From contig WEDG01000289.1 of NCBI GenBank assembly GCA_017591395.1, positions 62,001 through 126,000 on the forward strand: DNA of 64,000 bases, written 5' to 3'. This document shows positions 1 through 11,439 of the stretch, piece after piece; positions within the stretch are counted from its first letter, which is position 1; each line of letters begins with the position of its first letter. The notes below the pieces were generated by a model. It saw only the letters and a program-made list of their open reading frames with translations. It was not told the DNA's origin and made no database searches. Both the position numbers and the translations under genes were made by a program. This DNA comes from Schistocephalus solidus (taxonomy: Eukaryota; Platyhelminthes; Cestoda; Diphyllobothriidea; Diphyllobothriidae).

Positions 1-1597
1 ATATGGTTTATACCGTCCATCCTGACCGAGACGCTTCACATACTTTCTTTACAAGGTGTATTTCAAGCCTATTTTGACTAACACGGCGTCTCTCAACGAC
101 AAAGTGGGTATCATGTTCCTAAACGAACTTTCCAGCTCCATGAATTCACCATCGTGTCAGAGTTTATAGTGCCTCAACCGTAGTTCACTCTGGGAAAAAG
201 CCCCAAGACCAGAGGGCAAAATGCGATCGCTGGAACAGGGCGTTTATTGGCCGGACGTTCTGGATTCTCACTCGAACCCATCAGCACAGACAGTCACAGT
301 CTGTTTGAGTGAGAATCCGAAAGGTTAGGCCAAAAAAAAACTTCTTGTTCCACTGATGACACCTTCTACTCCTGAACTGCTTCCTGAAACTTGTCTGTTC
401 GTTTCTATCAGCAAACCCCGAGATATCATCCTCTGTAAAACCGTTCCCGACTGTTGATGGTGAGACGTGAGTGAAACTGCCCTCGACAGAACCCAGCCTT
501 GCCCGGTCTTCGTTCTGAAAAACTGGTGTGCCATCTGACTAAATATTGACTTTTCTGTCGTTAACCGACTACAATAGAAGGCAGCCACGTATGATACGGC
601 CATCAAGCAACAGGGCGCCGGCTGAATGACAAATGTTGTCACATTTAACAAAACTATTCCTTATTACGCCAGAGAGTTTTCAAACGCGTTTTAAAGAAAT
701 CAGCCTGTTTTAACTTTACATGGCGTTAGATTAATGGAGACCTGAGAAATTACCTCCCCTTTGATTGGTTATGTGAGAAGCGACCGGGTATAACCGTACT
801 AAAGTCAGCAACAGTGAAAAGATCTTCTAAATGGTCAATCAAACTTTCCCATGGAGCAGTAGTATGAATTGTAATTGAGAGCTTGACGTAGACCCCCTAT
901 CTATCATTGGTGACATGGAATTACACGGAGGTCCAACACAAATCTAGTAGGCCTCTGGAAATATATTCGGGTTAAGATCGACTGTAGCAAATAAAACTTG
1001 CTAAGTATGACAAACTGGGTCCTTATCCTGCCATTACAGTCCACAAAAAGACCGGGTCGCAGTCGGAGGCATCTTTATGCGGTCTAAAAGACTTCTATAA
1101 AGTTTTCGCAATTTCTCAGGGTTGGCATACATAAGTAGATTTCTATGATTGCAAAAGCAGAACGAAGGGTGGCAAATATTCATTAAGGCACGTTCGAGCA
1201 TCTGTTGACTAATTCGCCAGCTAGGTTTCTTTGTGATCTTAAGTCGATTCTGCTCGATAACTATTTTGCTTGACTATGCAACTAGGAAAGTCAAAAAACA
1301 CAATTTGGAAAATGTAAGCCCCTTGGTAGGCGTTTGAATTTTCTTTTATAAGAATGGCATCAAGTCTAAATTAAGCGAGAGCAGTATGAAAAAGAGTAAA
1401 GTAAAATAATATTTTATGCATTTTAAACATACTTTTTTGTGTCAATTTCACCTTACTTCAAAGTCAAATAAAGTTTGTTAGTAAAAGAGTGGTCTTATTT
1501 ACTTTTGTACCTCGTGCGCATTTGTATAGACCTATAGAAATTGGCACGTCTTCTCTGCAAGTCAACCAGTTTTTCTAACGAAATCATACTTCCTTAC
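1..1597. other. Downstream flank or last intron of the alkaline phosphatase gene; no exon recognised
   Basis: The strong splice donor at 1597 means the gene continues to the left, but no sequence here encodes the expected C-terminal segment with the last zinc-ligand His. I looked on the minus strand for the family's Gly-Glu-Asp-Val region and did not find it. The stretch is AT-rich and otherwise featureless; the 108-codon ORF near 325-651 has no family features. Confidence 0.4.
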
Positions 1598-1775
1598 CTT
1601 TGACCCGTAGACCACCTCTCTTAGTAAAAGGTTTTGGAAGCGACTTGGCTGACCAACCAGTTCAAAGGTGTGCGAATGATCGGCAGTCACAAGAATCAGC
1701 GTTTCTTCAGGGTTGGTGAATTTCATCGCTGCCACAATCGCGTCATCGAGCTCCAACATTTCTGTCAAAGCCTTC
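1598..1775 (-). CDS. Alkaline phosphatase exon 5
   Basis: 178 bp, entering in phase 2 after acceptor AAAG and ending in phase 0 at AAG|GTAAGG. Encodes residues 363-422, including the second metal pair Asp395-His396 in TADHSHTF. Sequence after HTFELVG diverges from the vertebrate family, so the 3' boundary rests mainly on the strong donor. Confidence 0.88.
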
Positions 1776-4494
1776 CTTTGAGAAAAATGGAATAAAGGAA
1801 AAACTTTCAGTTGACTTCGCGTTGACGCTGATTTAAAAATATCTGCATTCTGCTCAGTACCTTCTAGGTACAGGCAGAAACCGTAATTGTGACAACAATT
1901 ACAGCTAAGAGTTCCGTTGTGTGCACATACTTAGCCTTGTTTTCGTGGTGGCCCATGTCTATCTGGCCGCCCTCAACCAATAGGAAGAAGCCCTTTTCAC
2001 TTTTTCTGAGGATTTTGATGGCTTTTTCTGTTAGATCCTTAAGTGTTGGATCGCCACTGGCCTTATCGAGGGCGTAGGGCAGATGAGAGGGAAAGAGAAG
2101 GCCTAAGGAAAGAAAAGCCCAAGAAGGAAGGTTGTATTGGGAGTTGGGCATAAAAGCGAATAGTAGTTCTGTTGGCATATCTGACTAAACATTCATCTCA
2201 CCCATGACGTATTCGGTGTCGTCGAGTGATATATTTTGATATTCAGCGACACTGCGAATCAAAGCGGCCCTTCTGCCTTTGTCCGTCTGAGCTTTCAGCC
2301 AAAGTTCAGGTAGTTTTTGGGAATCTGTACGTTCTCCTTTTATGGTTGGAGCGCTGGGTAGGTATTCAGTGTTGGGATAAAATTTGGCTTGTCCACCTCC
2401 AAGGATAACATTGATGTCAAGGTTATCGAGGGCCAACTGTTGAGCTATGTCCGTACAGTTGCAGTCAGGACCAATGCAGTCCGATCTAATGTCCCTAGAA
2501 ATCAGTTTGAGCAAGTGAGACTATCATCAGACTCATCATAAAAGCAGAATGCTCTGTTTCATATAACACTTTGTTCGTTATGATAATTAAGTTAAAATCC
2601 CTCGACAAAGTGGACGATTCATTATTTACATGTGCCTTTAGCTCAGAAGTGAAGGTTAAAATATATATATATACATGGAGGTAAAAACTATAATAGTTTT
2701 GGACAGTTACTTTGGTTTGTTACTACTGCACCTTTTTATCTTGAAAATACTTTCGATAAAACTTAGCTTTGGATGGGGTCAAGTTGAATTACCTCCTACA
2801 ATTGAACAACTCTTACTCATATGTGAAGTGTCTTACCATAATACTTAAAGGGGAACATGTTACCTGCAAGATAGCATGCTAAAGCTAGACGTGGTGCAAA
2901 ACTGCATAAAAACCGGTTAATTAACTTACTAGATTGAATACCTACTGAGGTAGCTGTTGGGGGCAATAGAAAATGTTCGATAGCTTCAACCAGTGAGTAC
3001 CTGTTGGGCACAGGGCAAATTATTGACCCGAGGTTAAGATTCATTTTCCTTTTACATGAAAGGCTTACCATAACCCCTGTTACTCAGCAATTAGATCAAG
3101 CACCAGTGGATTTTAGCTGGATTCCATAATCAACCATCCACAGTCTTCATACTATAAAGGTACCATTTTTTCCCTTCTTCTCATCTATCACACCCTATCC
3201 GTTCGTGTGCTTCAGCTACTGGCTATTACTCATGCAGCTCTCGTCATACTCACACACTTTCACAATTTGTCTGCTTTTGCATGAAACGTCATAAGCTGTA
3301 CATAAATGAGTGAGATTTCATTAAGCTTACTGTTCTAAGTAGATCCGTTTCCATCGCACTCTTGATTTCATTGTAATAAAGATTATTCGTGTTTTACCGG
3401 GCTCCACATCTCCTGTCTTTCTCTAATGCACTCTGCACGCTCTCAGAATTGACTAAAAAAATACAATTTTCCACTAGTATATTTATCAAAGGTCCACTCC
3501 TTTCCTATTTTTTATCCCAATGTGCGGTACCATCCTACTTAATAATTGTCTCCGGCCATTACAAGTAAAAATATTACGTCGATCGTTTACTTGGAACCTA
3601 AAGGCCAGGTTTATCAATTTGACCACCATTAACTTAAGTCAGTGAGGATCTCACCTGACAACTGTTGTCTTCACGCTACCTACTCTTGCAACGTAGATGA
3701 GAAGTGTGAATAATTGGAATTAATACTCACGTATCACACTCCCAGTTGCGATATGCCACATGTGCGTATGCTGCAGCTGGTGAGGCGTGAGTAACGCGAG
3801 TAGTCGTCACTATTCCTGTAGACTTGCCTGCCCGCGAGGCGGCCTTCAGAATGGACATCGTCTTCACCGACGCATTGTAGGCCAAACATTGTTTCAGCTC
3901 AACTGCTCCCGTCAAGCCAAGCATCCCCGTGCGGGTTTTTGCACCTAGATTAATTATAAAGTATATCATTTACCCTTAAAAGTCCTATTCTAGTTTCGGT
4001 TAAAATAAGGACATAAATTATAAGTAGTATAACCGATCTCAGTACAGAAACTGCGATTGAATTTGGGTGGCAAATCTCTCCTTACCTGTTAGGAAGGCTG
4101 TTGCGGAGCTGGCCGAGTCAGTGACCATGGTCTCCAGATCGTAAGTTCGAACTAGTGTGTTAAAGTCGAAGTTCTCAAAGCTGAACTGGCGTGCCCCTCC
4201 CGGGCTGTTGGTCGTCATGCCTCGATAGAACCTGCCCGCTGCGACAGTGGGTAAACCCATGCCGTCACCCAGGAAGAGAATAACATTCTTGGCTTTTTGC
4301 GTAGCCTGAGCAAACGGTGAAAAAAGGTGCAGTGCATCTTGAAAATTCTCCCGAGCCTTAGTCTCCCAATAGGATTGCGAGATCTCCTCTGGTAGAACTT
4401 GCACGGTCTGGACAAGGCAGACGCACATACAAGTAATGATAGCGATGGCTGTAAAATTAATTAGGTTCGGGCCAGAGGTCTGAATGCTTGCCAT
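1598..4494 (-). CDS. Alkaline phosphatase, 5 exons visible, C-terminus missing
   Basis: Alkaline phosphatase hydrolyses phosphomonoesters at high pH and is usually a GPI-anchored ectoenzyme. Joining 4494-4086, 3944-3731, 2494-2202, 2102-1931 and 1775-1598 gives 422 codons with no stop and consistent phases; animal enzymes are about 520 residues. Residues about 10-35 form a hydrophobic signal peptide. Catalytic residues seen are Asp77 (FLGDGMG), nucleophile Ser127 (TDSASSATAF), Ser191 (RVTHASP), Glu349/Asp354/His358 (EGGQIDMGHH) and Asp395/His396 (TADHSHTF). The last zinc His and the GPI signal would lie in unseen exons. All introns are GT-AG. The position next to the zinc-ligand Asp in the EGG motif is Met where vertebrate enzymes have His; it is not a ligand. 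No lesion is seen, so the gene looks functional apart from its missing end. Confidence 0.93.
1931..2102 (-). CDS. Alkaline phosphatase exon 4
   Basis: 172 bp between acceptor TTTCCTTAG and donor GTATGTG. Encodes residues 306-363: the conserved KGFFLLVEGG segment and IDMGHH with Mg ligand Glu349 and Zn ligands Asp354 and His358. Phase 1 in, phase 2 out; both joins restore the family reading (VMGLLF; NKAKKALTEM). Confidence 0.92.
2202..2494 (-). CDS. Alkaline phosphatase exon 3
   Basis: 293 bp between acceptor TTTCTAG and donor GTGAGATG. Encodes residues 208-306: the CTDIAQQL segment, the INVILGGGQAKFYP motif of the family, and EYVMG before the crown region. Phase 2 in, phase 1 out. Confidence 0.92.
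2495..3730 (-). other. Intron 2 of the alkaline phosphatase gene, 1236 bp
   Basis: Starts GTGAGT and ends TTTCTAG on the minus strand. It holds an AT dinucleotide run near 2658-2676. The 84-codon ORF at 2817-3071 has no family features. No other element is recognised. Confidence 0.75.
3731..3944 (-). CDS. Alkaline phosphatase exon 2
   Basis: 214 bp between acceptor ATCTAG and donor GTGAGTATT. Encodes residues 137-208 with GIVTTTRVTHASPAAAYAH, which supplies Ser191 (Mg ligand equivalent of placental enzyme Ser155) and the conserved TTTRV strand. The intron to exon 1 is only 141 bp. Confidence 0.93.
4086..4494 (-). CDS. Alkaline phosphatase exon 1 with start codon and signal peptide
   Basis: 409 bp from ATG at 4494 to donor CAG|GTAAG. 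Encodes the signal peptide, the NVILFLGDGMG motif (Asp77) and the nucleophile motif (Ser127). The ATG is chosen because it is immediately followed by a hydrophobic leader of usual length. The ORF overlapping upstream at 4461-4664 is in another frame and is not an extension. Confidence 0.92.
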
Positions 4495-6480
4495 TTGTTC
4501 ATAGACCTGACAGGCCGGCAGAGCCTTAAGTGTGCTTTTGGGTCATTGAAGTTGTACAAGTGTAAACAAAGCAACCAATGAGCCCTCACCGGGGGGAAGG
4601 TTCTGATTGTCGGGGTGTACACGCAACTTACTGCATGTGTGTATTCTCTAAAGGTCATAAACAATCCGCGATGTCACAAGTAGAAAGGTTGAAGTTGCTA
4701 ACCGAAAATTATTTATGGTTCCTGGTGGAGCAACTGAGTTCCGATATTTCACACCCACTTTTCTAAGTCTCTAAATATTTGCTGAAATGGCCATTCCTAT
4801 GTCCTTATCTTTGCCGGGAACACTTCTTTATTGTTGTGGGAAACGCGATCGCCCCCCCCCCCCCCCCCCAATGCGTTAGCTGTAGATAGAGAGGACTCCC
4901 TCTTATGGTGTCCTGTAATCAGGTCAAGACCCTATTTATTTATATTGACGTATTTCGATGAAAGCATGCATTGTAGTAGGTTTACGGCAAATCACAAGCC
5001 TTTTCGAGGCAGAAATGTAGAGGTCTTCGTACTAAAAATGCCTACCTTATATACGCCTTAGCTTGTTTTTAGTTTTCCCCTATGTGATCAGCAGATAAGC
5101 CAGTAAAAAGCCTATTTAAATAGCGCCTCACTGTCATGATTGTCAAGCACTTGCAAGCTACGTCATTTAAGCAGTGCGTGTTTGTGTTTTCAGTAAAGAA
5201 GCTTATTACAAACAGTACACGCTAAGGTGTTTTAAAAAGCCACATAAATTAACCAGTTTGTCATCAGACGAAATAAAGAACGAATCAATGGCTTATTAAA
5301 TGCATAATTTCAGAACCTTTAACTAGTCTCCTCTCCACTGCAGCCGAATGTTCCTCATCTTCGGCAAATATATGTAATAATCTCAGTCTGTATTATTGAT
5401 AAACTTTAGATAGGACTAAAAATAACTGCTTTAGGTTTCCGATATAGTTTACCCATATTCTATGGTATATTACCCATGATTTATGGTCTCGCTGGCACAA
5501 CACAGATTTTACTTGGCCGCTATTCAAAATAAACCTTATCAGAACTTATCGAATCATGCGTACTTCATACCTCTAATGAATCGTAAAGAGATTAATTAGA
5601 AGACAATGGAATGAGAATATTATTTAATTTTCCAACAGTAGCTACTGGAAGTGGGAAAATTTCCTTACACCAATCGACCTTTGAGCGATATAGGGGGAAA
5701 TCGATCAACTGATTTGAACTTCAATTTGAGTTCCTGCCAACTGCAAACTCGTCTTTGGTGTTTTGATCCAAATACGCAAATTATGCATATGACCTAGTTG
5801 TAAATTTGCACATTAATGCTTTTTTCACTACTTTTGAACGATAAACTGCCGCATTTTATGTCTCTTTCTAAGGGTACACTAGTTAAAAGGCCAGTCCATA
5901 ATAAAAGAAAGCCCCGAGATTTCAAGGCGGTTATGCAAAGGGAAAATACAAATACATTGCAACATCGATGAAAAACATACCAGCAGGATTACCAGATGTT
6001 CCTTTGGCTCGTCATATTTTTTTACGAGCCTTTGTGACACTAAAATTTCACAAGTGCATGTTGGGAAACCAATGCTTCTTCAAAGGGTATTGTGGGGATT
6101 TTATTTTAGTCCAAAGTGCACGTCTCCAACAGCTTTTCTTATGTAAGAGGTCCTAGATATCGGCCAGCTTTACCGAGGCACTTTACTTCTCCGTTCCTCA
6201 TTTGGCTTCTCTGAGGTTGGATGATTTTTGTTCTGGTTTATTATGCCGAACATTTTATCAAGATAGCAGGCCAACAACTTTAATTTTTGTACTCTACTAC
6301 AAATTTATGCACAGCAAAGTATGGTTAAAATTAAGCTCCCCCCTACGTGACCCATTACAGTGGACGAAATGGAAGCTTGCTTTCCCAACTTGCTGTTCTC
6401 GTTTGATGATAAACCGACGGTTAACTGACAAAATACAAGTACAGTTAACAAACCAGCCCGTCTTATATACTAAACTGCAA
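4495..6480. other. Intergenic, upstream of alkaline phosphatase
   Basis: No recognised gene. The 135-codon ORF at 6202-6609 (+) has mixed composition, no motif and runs into a repeat, so I do not call it. Promoter elements for the phosphatase gene must be here but I cannot assign them. Confidence 0.5.
4852..4869. repeat. Poly-C tract, 18 C
   Basis: Uninterrupted run of 18 C residues about 360 bp upstream of the phosphatase start codon. On the minus strand it is an 18-G run. Its length is probably uncertain in the assembly. Confidence 0.95.
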
Positions 6481-6484
6481 GATC

Positions 6485-8160
6485 AAACAACGTCAGTTCG
6501 ATCGTCGCATGCATCAATGTCCACCGTTTACCCCAAAACGGGGTGGGCCAGAGACGGTGGCTTCTGCTTTAGTAATTTCAAAATAACATCGGACTTGCGC
6601 AGCAGTTAACAGCGTGCCATGCATGAACTATACTCGGATTACATGGGGCTCACTAGGATCTGACCTCAGTGAGTCATTGAGCCGGAGCATCAGTCCCCGA
6701 ACCAATCATCCCACATGCATGCAGTAACGATAACGGGAACCCAGTTATTCCGTCATGTGACAGCACATTATGAAGATCTCTAAGTGCGTTAGATATATCA
6801 TTCTTGAGAATGCGCTAAAGGGCCGAGAGTATGGAGTCTCCAAAGTCGACCTACCTATTTCGACCCTCTCTCTCCTCACTGTCCGAGATGGTCAGCCATC
6901 TGATGCTGGGATTGCAACGTCAACTGACAGTTCGACCATCGCAAACAATAATGTTTGTCCCATCACATGACGGGTGTAGGTACAGGGACTTGGATGCGAA
7001 TTATATTATGTTGATTGTAAACTTGCACATCATCTGCCACATTGTCTCTTCCCTCAAACTTCTGAGTCTGGTGGCAAGACAGAGTCAAGAATATTGAAAA
7101 CAAGATCGGGAAAATTGGCAAAAAAAGCTAAACGGCTCGTCTACGCGTCCCACTCATGATATATTTGCATACGATGAGACAGGTTTTCACGGGAACAAGT
7201 AGTGGTCAACTGGGACATCATCTGAGTAGGCGTCATAAACGCCAACTTCGGGAGGTGCCATTGCAACCTGACTCTCAGCCCTTGGGAAACTAAGTTATCC
7301 CATCAGTTAGTAGCCTTCCGAGCAACTAATTTTAGTACACCGTGATAGTTTAATAGCTCGTCAAATTATTTATAATTTGGAATATGCGCTTAGTGTTCTG
7401 GACACGGAGTCATCAGAGTCAACCTCATAATTTCATCCCTCTATTATGCACTAATCCACTATCTGCATAAGTCGGTAATTTGATGTGGAGTTTGGGCCCA
7501 AGTGACTGACAAATCTATACAGCCCGTCTGCGCGTGTCACACACCGCTTGGCCATAACTGTAAATGCCGCTTTTTCAAACAAACTCGGGTTGCCGGATCG
7601 GATCTCACATTCCTTAGAGGTCATATTAATAATGAGCAATTTAGCCCGACTCACAGTCCATTTGTTGGCCACGCCACACAAACACACAGGGCCAACTGCC
7701 CGATCATAGTTTAGCATCAGTTGCCAACCTTTCAAGCCCCAAGAATTAATGCCTCGTGATAAATTCAAGCGCGTCAACTATGTTATATTCAAAAATGCGC
7801 TGAAGTGCTTTCGAATGTGAGACCTTCTAGTCGAGTTCACTCCCTCTTCCCTCTTTCAAGCAGCATTTCAACGTCGGAGCCGTCAGACATCACGGTAGTT
7901 CAACTGACGTAGTCTGCCGATGTCTACCGTATGCTCCACAGATGGGTGGTGCAGGGACGGTGACTTGTGCGCAAATTATTTTTAAGTGATAGTATACATG
8001 TAAGGCATCTACTGCACTCTCTCTTCCCTTACTCGCCTGTGCTCGGTGTCAAGACATAGTCAAGAAGACCGGAGGCTGGGTCGGGCGCAGATGAATAATC
8101 TCCAACGGAGTGGAGAGCGTGGTGCGGTATGAGCCGGCACCTTGGCGTGCCCAGGTTTGT
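6485..8160 (+). repeat. Family H degenerate repeat, about three units
   Basis: Non-coding repeat recognised by recurring landmarks in fixed order: GACAGTTCGACC, TCACCGTATGCTC, GACGGTGACTTGTGCGC, CACTCTCTC, GTGTCAAGACAGAGTCAAG, GGCCACATTA, CAAACACA, then GTCAGTTGACAACCTTCC, CACCGTGATAG and GCGCTGAA. Landmarks recur here near 6485, 6925 and 7890, and again at 18985-20100 (+) and 25440-25870 (-). No ORF is conserved between units. Probably the non-coding part of an old mobile element. Confidence 0.6.
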
Positions 8161-8224
8161 TACGCGTACCCCACCCCCACCCATGTTCCACATTTTTGGG
8201 ACCGCATCCCAAATAACGACTGCC

Positions 8225-9010
8225 GCACCCTGATTTGGCCCCCGTTTTGGTCCAGCGCATCTACCACGCTACCCGTATAGGGGGCACATACAGTGATGGC
8301 AAACGAAGGGTACAAAATACTAGACGCAGACATATATTTCATGGTGGGTACCGATCATCAGTGCGCCATAGGCCTTATGAAGTGAAACATGTACACAAGT
8401 CAAATAAGCATGACATTTTGCAAAAGCAACCTGACAACCCCAGTGACTACACCTACGACCATCTCCTTGGTCACCTCCACCACAAACCTCATGACGTCCT
8501 CAGCAGCCAGCGAGCGAATTCCCGATGCCCCGTTGAAACCTACCAACACCACCCCTATCATCGCTGTCAGTAGCCCGTAACGACGACGATGACGACCCTC
8601 ACCCATCTCAGTGCCACTCGTGATGTGAATGCTCCACTCATCATCACTTTCCCACCACCAGCAATGCGAACTCGATCCCAGCCTGTCCTAAAAGCGCTCG
8701 CTCCTTTTCATCGTACAACAGCCTGGACAGTTTCCTGTATCAACATCGTATCGAAACCGGCAAACCAGCGCCAGGATCCCCAACATGCACCCGCCACACC
8801 CGATTTAGTTACGCACAGCGCTTACGCATGTTCAGCCACCGCATGGACCTTTTCAACAAAATGCGCATAGGCGAGAGCGGGATTCACCGCAATACCAAAC
8901 TACCACGCAACTCGCACTTCACACAACTCCTCCACCTCCAGTACTACCGACACTCCCTCCACCAGTGTCACCACCACAGAAATATTGCATGCAAACAACG
9001 ACTACATTAA
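8225..9010 (+). pseudogene. Degenerate C2H2 zinc-finger tail of a cestode LINE
   Basis: A Thr/Pro-rich stretch (8430-8580) is followed, across frame changes, by a reading that ends at 9010 and contains RIETGKPAPGSPT and MFSHRMDLFNKMRIGESGIHRN-like text. This matches by eye the cestode consensus of tandem fingers with SRIGLVGHLRIH, THRMGLFGHMRIH and SGIHRN linkers. Cys/His ligands are mostly lost and several frames are needed, so it is a dead copy. The family function is unknown; it sits at the C-terminus of a reverse-transcriptase element (see 9614-10346). Confidence 0.55.
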
Positions 9011-9432
9011 ATTAACTATATCATGAAATGTCAACCGAAATACTGAAATGTGTTTTTGATTCGTAAAAACTGCTTAAGTATAGTGGTAATAGTTAATATC
9101 GTGTAGCCTAATCCCAAGATATTACATTCAGTTAAGGATACCGGCGTTTGAACGAGCAACCTTCTTGCCGCCCACAAAATCAACGCTGTAAAAAACGACT
9201 AGTTACCTTCTATGAATTCTTCTCACTTATTTTCGATGTCCTTATAAATTCAACTATATTTTAAAGAAAGCATGCATGAAATAACCTTTCTTGTACTTTA
9301 TTGGTATAAAATAACGTCTTTTTCGATTTTTTTCCTTGAAAAAAGTGTACCTTTGGGATGATTCTGTACGGTAACGCTATCGATGTGCGCCCCACAACTA
9401 CTTACTATACCCAATCTAAACAGACAGGACAA
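9011..9432. other. No recognised feature
   Basis: AT-rich spacer between the zinc-finger remnant and the SINE. I see no ORF, tandem repeat or splice signal of note. Confidence 0.5.
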
Positions 9433-9605
9433 CGAGCACGTGGCGCAATGCTTAAGACGGCGGATTCATAACCGATGGGCTGCGTGTTTGAGTCTCAGGT
9501 GTTGCAACACCTGGAGCAGGATATGGCTGGCTGATGACAACTAATTTGCCAGAAAATATATTTCAGTCTCCTTTATCTTTGCCGTTACTTTCACTCTGCT
9601 TAGAA
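9433..9605 (+). mobile_element. tRNA-derived SINE, copy S1
   Basis: A tRNA-like head (A box TGGCGCAATGCTTAAGACG, B box GTTTGAGTCTC) is followed by a body with GGATATGGCTGGCTGATGA and GCCAGAAA...TTCAGTCTCC, then TGCCGTTACTTTCACTCTGC. The same head-body-tail order occurs at 26608-26778 (-) and 29043-29216 (-), and a tail fragment lies at 29393-29460 (+). The head cannot fold as a sound tRNA. Transcription would be by Pol III from the internal boxes. Confidence 0.75.
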
Positions 9606-9613
9606 AATACTAT

Positions 9614-10346
9614 CTACTGAGCGGTTGCTGGCATGGCCTCAGCGTTCTTATCGGTAATACAAGTGGCAGTAGTCGTCATCGTAGGATTTATGGCAGAGGA
9701 CGGACGTTGTGGCCAGTAGCGAACGGGCATATGGGCCCGCACACCGGTGGTGATGGTGGTCATCGTTGAGGGTGCTATGGGAGTAAGAGCAGAGGTAACG
9801 AGGAAGGGAGTAGTGAAAACGTAAGGTAGACTTATTGTTGGACGAGAACATGTGATTTCTGCGTGCTGTTGTTGCTGGATTTTTCGTGTCGTTGTTGCAC
9901 CGAGGCCCAGGATATCCACCATGGCCGATCCCTGAACAAAATATTTGGTAACACCGTGGACATTTTAGACGGTGTTGAATGTTGGCGATATGAGTTGAAG
10001 GTGCCTAAATTTTTAGAGTCGCTCTCTGAGCTTTAGCAGCGGCGATCCTGTTGGTTTCGTAGATTGCTGCTCTTGTCTTCACTGCTCTCCTCCACGACAA
10101 TCAATCCTGACTGAGGCCCTTCCAGGTCACCGGATTGATTAATAAATCTTTAAAGATATCTTTGTATTTTCTATAGTAGAGATTGGTTCCTGAGGAAATG
10201 GTATACTGCGCAGGGTCGCCAAAGAAGGTCGCTCTCGTTGCAGCAGCCCATTTTATGAGGACCTGTAGGAATCCAAGCAGTGTTTGTACTCGGATCACTA
10301 CAATCCTCACGCCCAGTTCCATTTTGGAGGAGAAATGGGAAGACAC
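9614..10346 (-). mobile_element. 3' end of a LINE with C-terminal zinc-finger tail, degenerate
   Basis: Read on the minus strand, the frame gives INPVTWKGLSQD, a stop, then WRRAVKTRAAIYETNRIAA and, near 9990-9920, CPRCYQIF..IGHGGY.GPRC, followed by a Thr-rich tail. This corresponds by eye to the cestode retroelement C-terminus with CPRCQRTF..RIGLVGHLRTQC. The last Cys pair is seen; the His of the finger is altered. At least one stop and a frameshift are present. The reverse transcriptase itself is not found upstream (10347-11430), so this is a 5'-truncated copy. It faces the related remnant at 8225-9010. Confidence 0.65.
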
Positions 10347-11439
10347 CAGTAGAAGTTGTGTACTCTGTACAGAATATTAGTCGTGGTCAGTAACCTCTAC
10401 GTGCAACGAATACTGGGCATGCGCGCGCATCTGTCCGCTAGTGTGAGGTAGGCGTTACTTAATAAATGATATACGAAGGTGAGTCAATTGTCACTCGAGC
10501 ATTTGATTCGCCGAAGCAGTTTGTGGGTCACTTTAATTAGCAATCACAGAGGCAGCTCGAGAATTGTGAGCACATGAGCGCGAACGCCAGAGAAGGAAGG
10601 TGCTATAGACCCAGATATTCCTGCCACGCTCCTATACCTCTTTCTCCAAATAAATTTTTAAAAAACGAACTTTACCTGAAGAAACTTTCTTCCTGTCAAA
10701 TCTGGGCAACAAAGTAATCGTTTCTAGCACCTTCCATCCTAATCTCTTCGTTGACGGAGGTCATTCGAAAAATGGCACCCATGGTTTCACTCAGTTTTTT
10801 CGAAACAGCTAGTATGCCTCTTCACTTAAATGGATCTTCAATGCATTCCCTATGAGATTAAATATGGCCATCGTGTGCACAACCCTGTCTCATCCCATTA
10901 GTCAAAGTGGATGCTGACATCTTTGCCACCTCACGTTGTGACATTGGCTTTGGGCTTGAAAAAATCATTCAGGCATTTGAATTTCAGAATGATTTTCCCG
11001 AATGCATCGCGATCGCTGTCTCAAAGGACTTCATACGGTCAACAAGGAGATATTTAGACTTTTATTTACTTCATACATGTTTTTAGGAAGCTGGTTGACC
11101 TAAGAAAGGCTGATCTACTTTTCCAGGGTATGTTCAGCATCAACCCGGCGCTTTGGTGGGCGATATTGTTAAGGTTACCTGTTCAGGCGACCGATAAGGT
11201 TGCAGGCGAAGATTTTTTCAACAATTTTGCGAAATAGGATATCTTTATGCCTACATCGACTAGATTTTTCCAATCCTTTTTGTTGATTTGCACTCTGAAG
11301 ACATCCATTAGGTCCAAGGGGATTTGTCTTTAGATCTGAAAATCCAAGAACACAAGGTAAGCTTTTCGCTGATTTATGATCCGTGGTTTTTGTAGGTCCC
11401 TGATGGAACCACATCTGCATCCGGTGCTTTTCGAATTGG
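10347..11439. other. No recognised feature
   Basis: I looked for upstream reverse-transcriptase motifs of either neighbouring LINE and found none. An 81-codon minus ORF at 11175-11420 has no family signature. Confidence 0.45.

Noticed and set aside
4461..4664. 67-codon minus ORF overlapping the phosphatase start
   Set aside because: Different frame from exon 1, no signal or splice site linking it; exon 1 already has its own leader.
6202..6609. 135-codon plus ORF
   Set aside because: No motif, begins in AT-rich spacer and ends in family H repeat; length is not unusual for chance.
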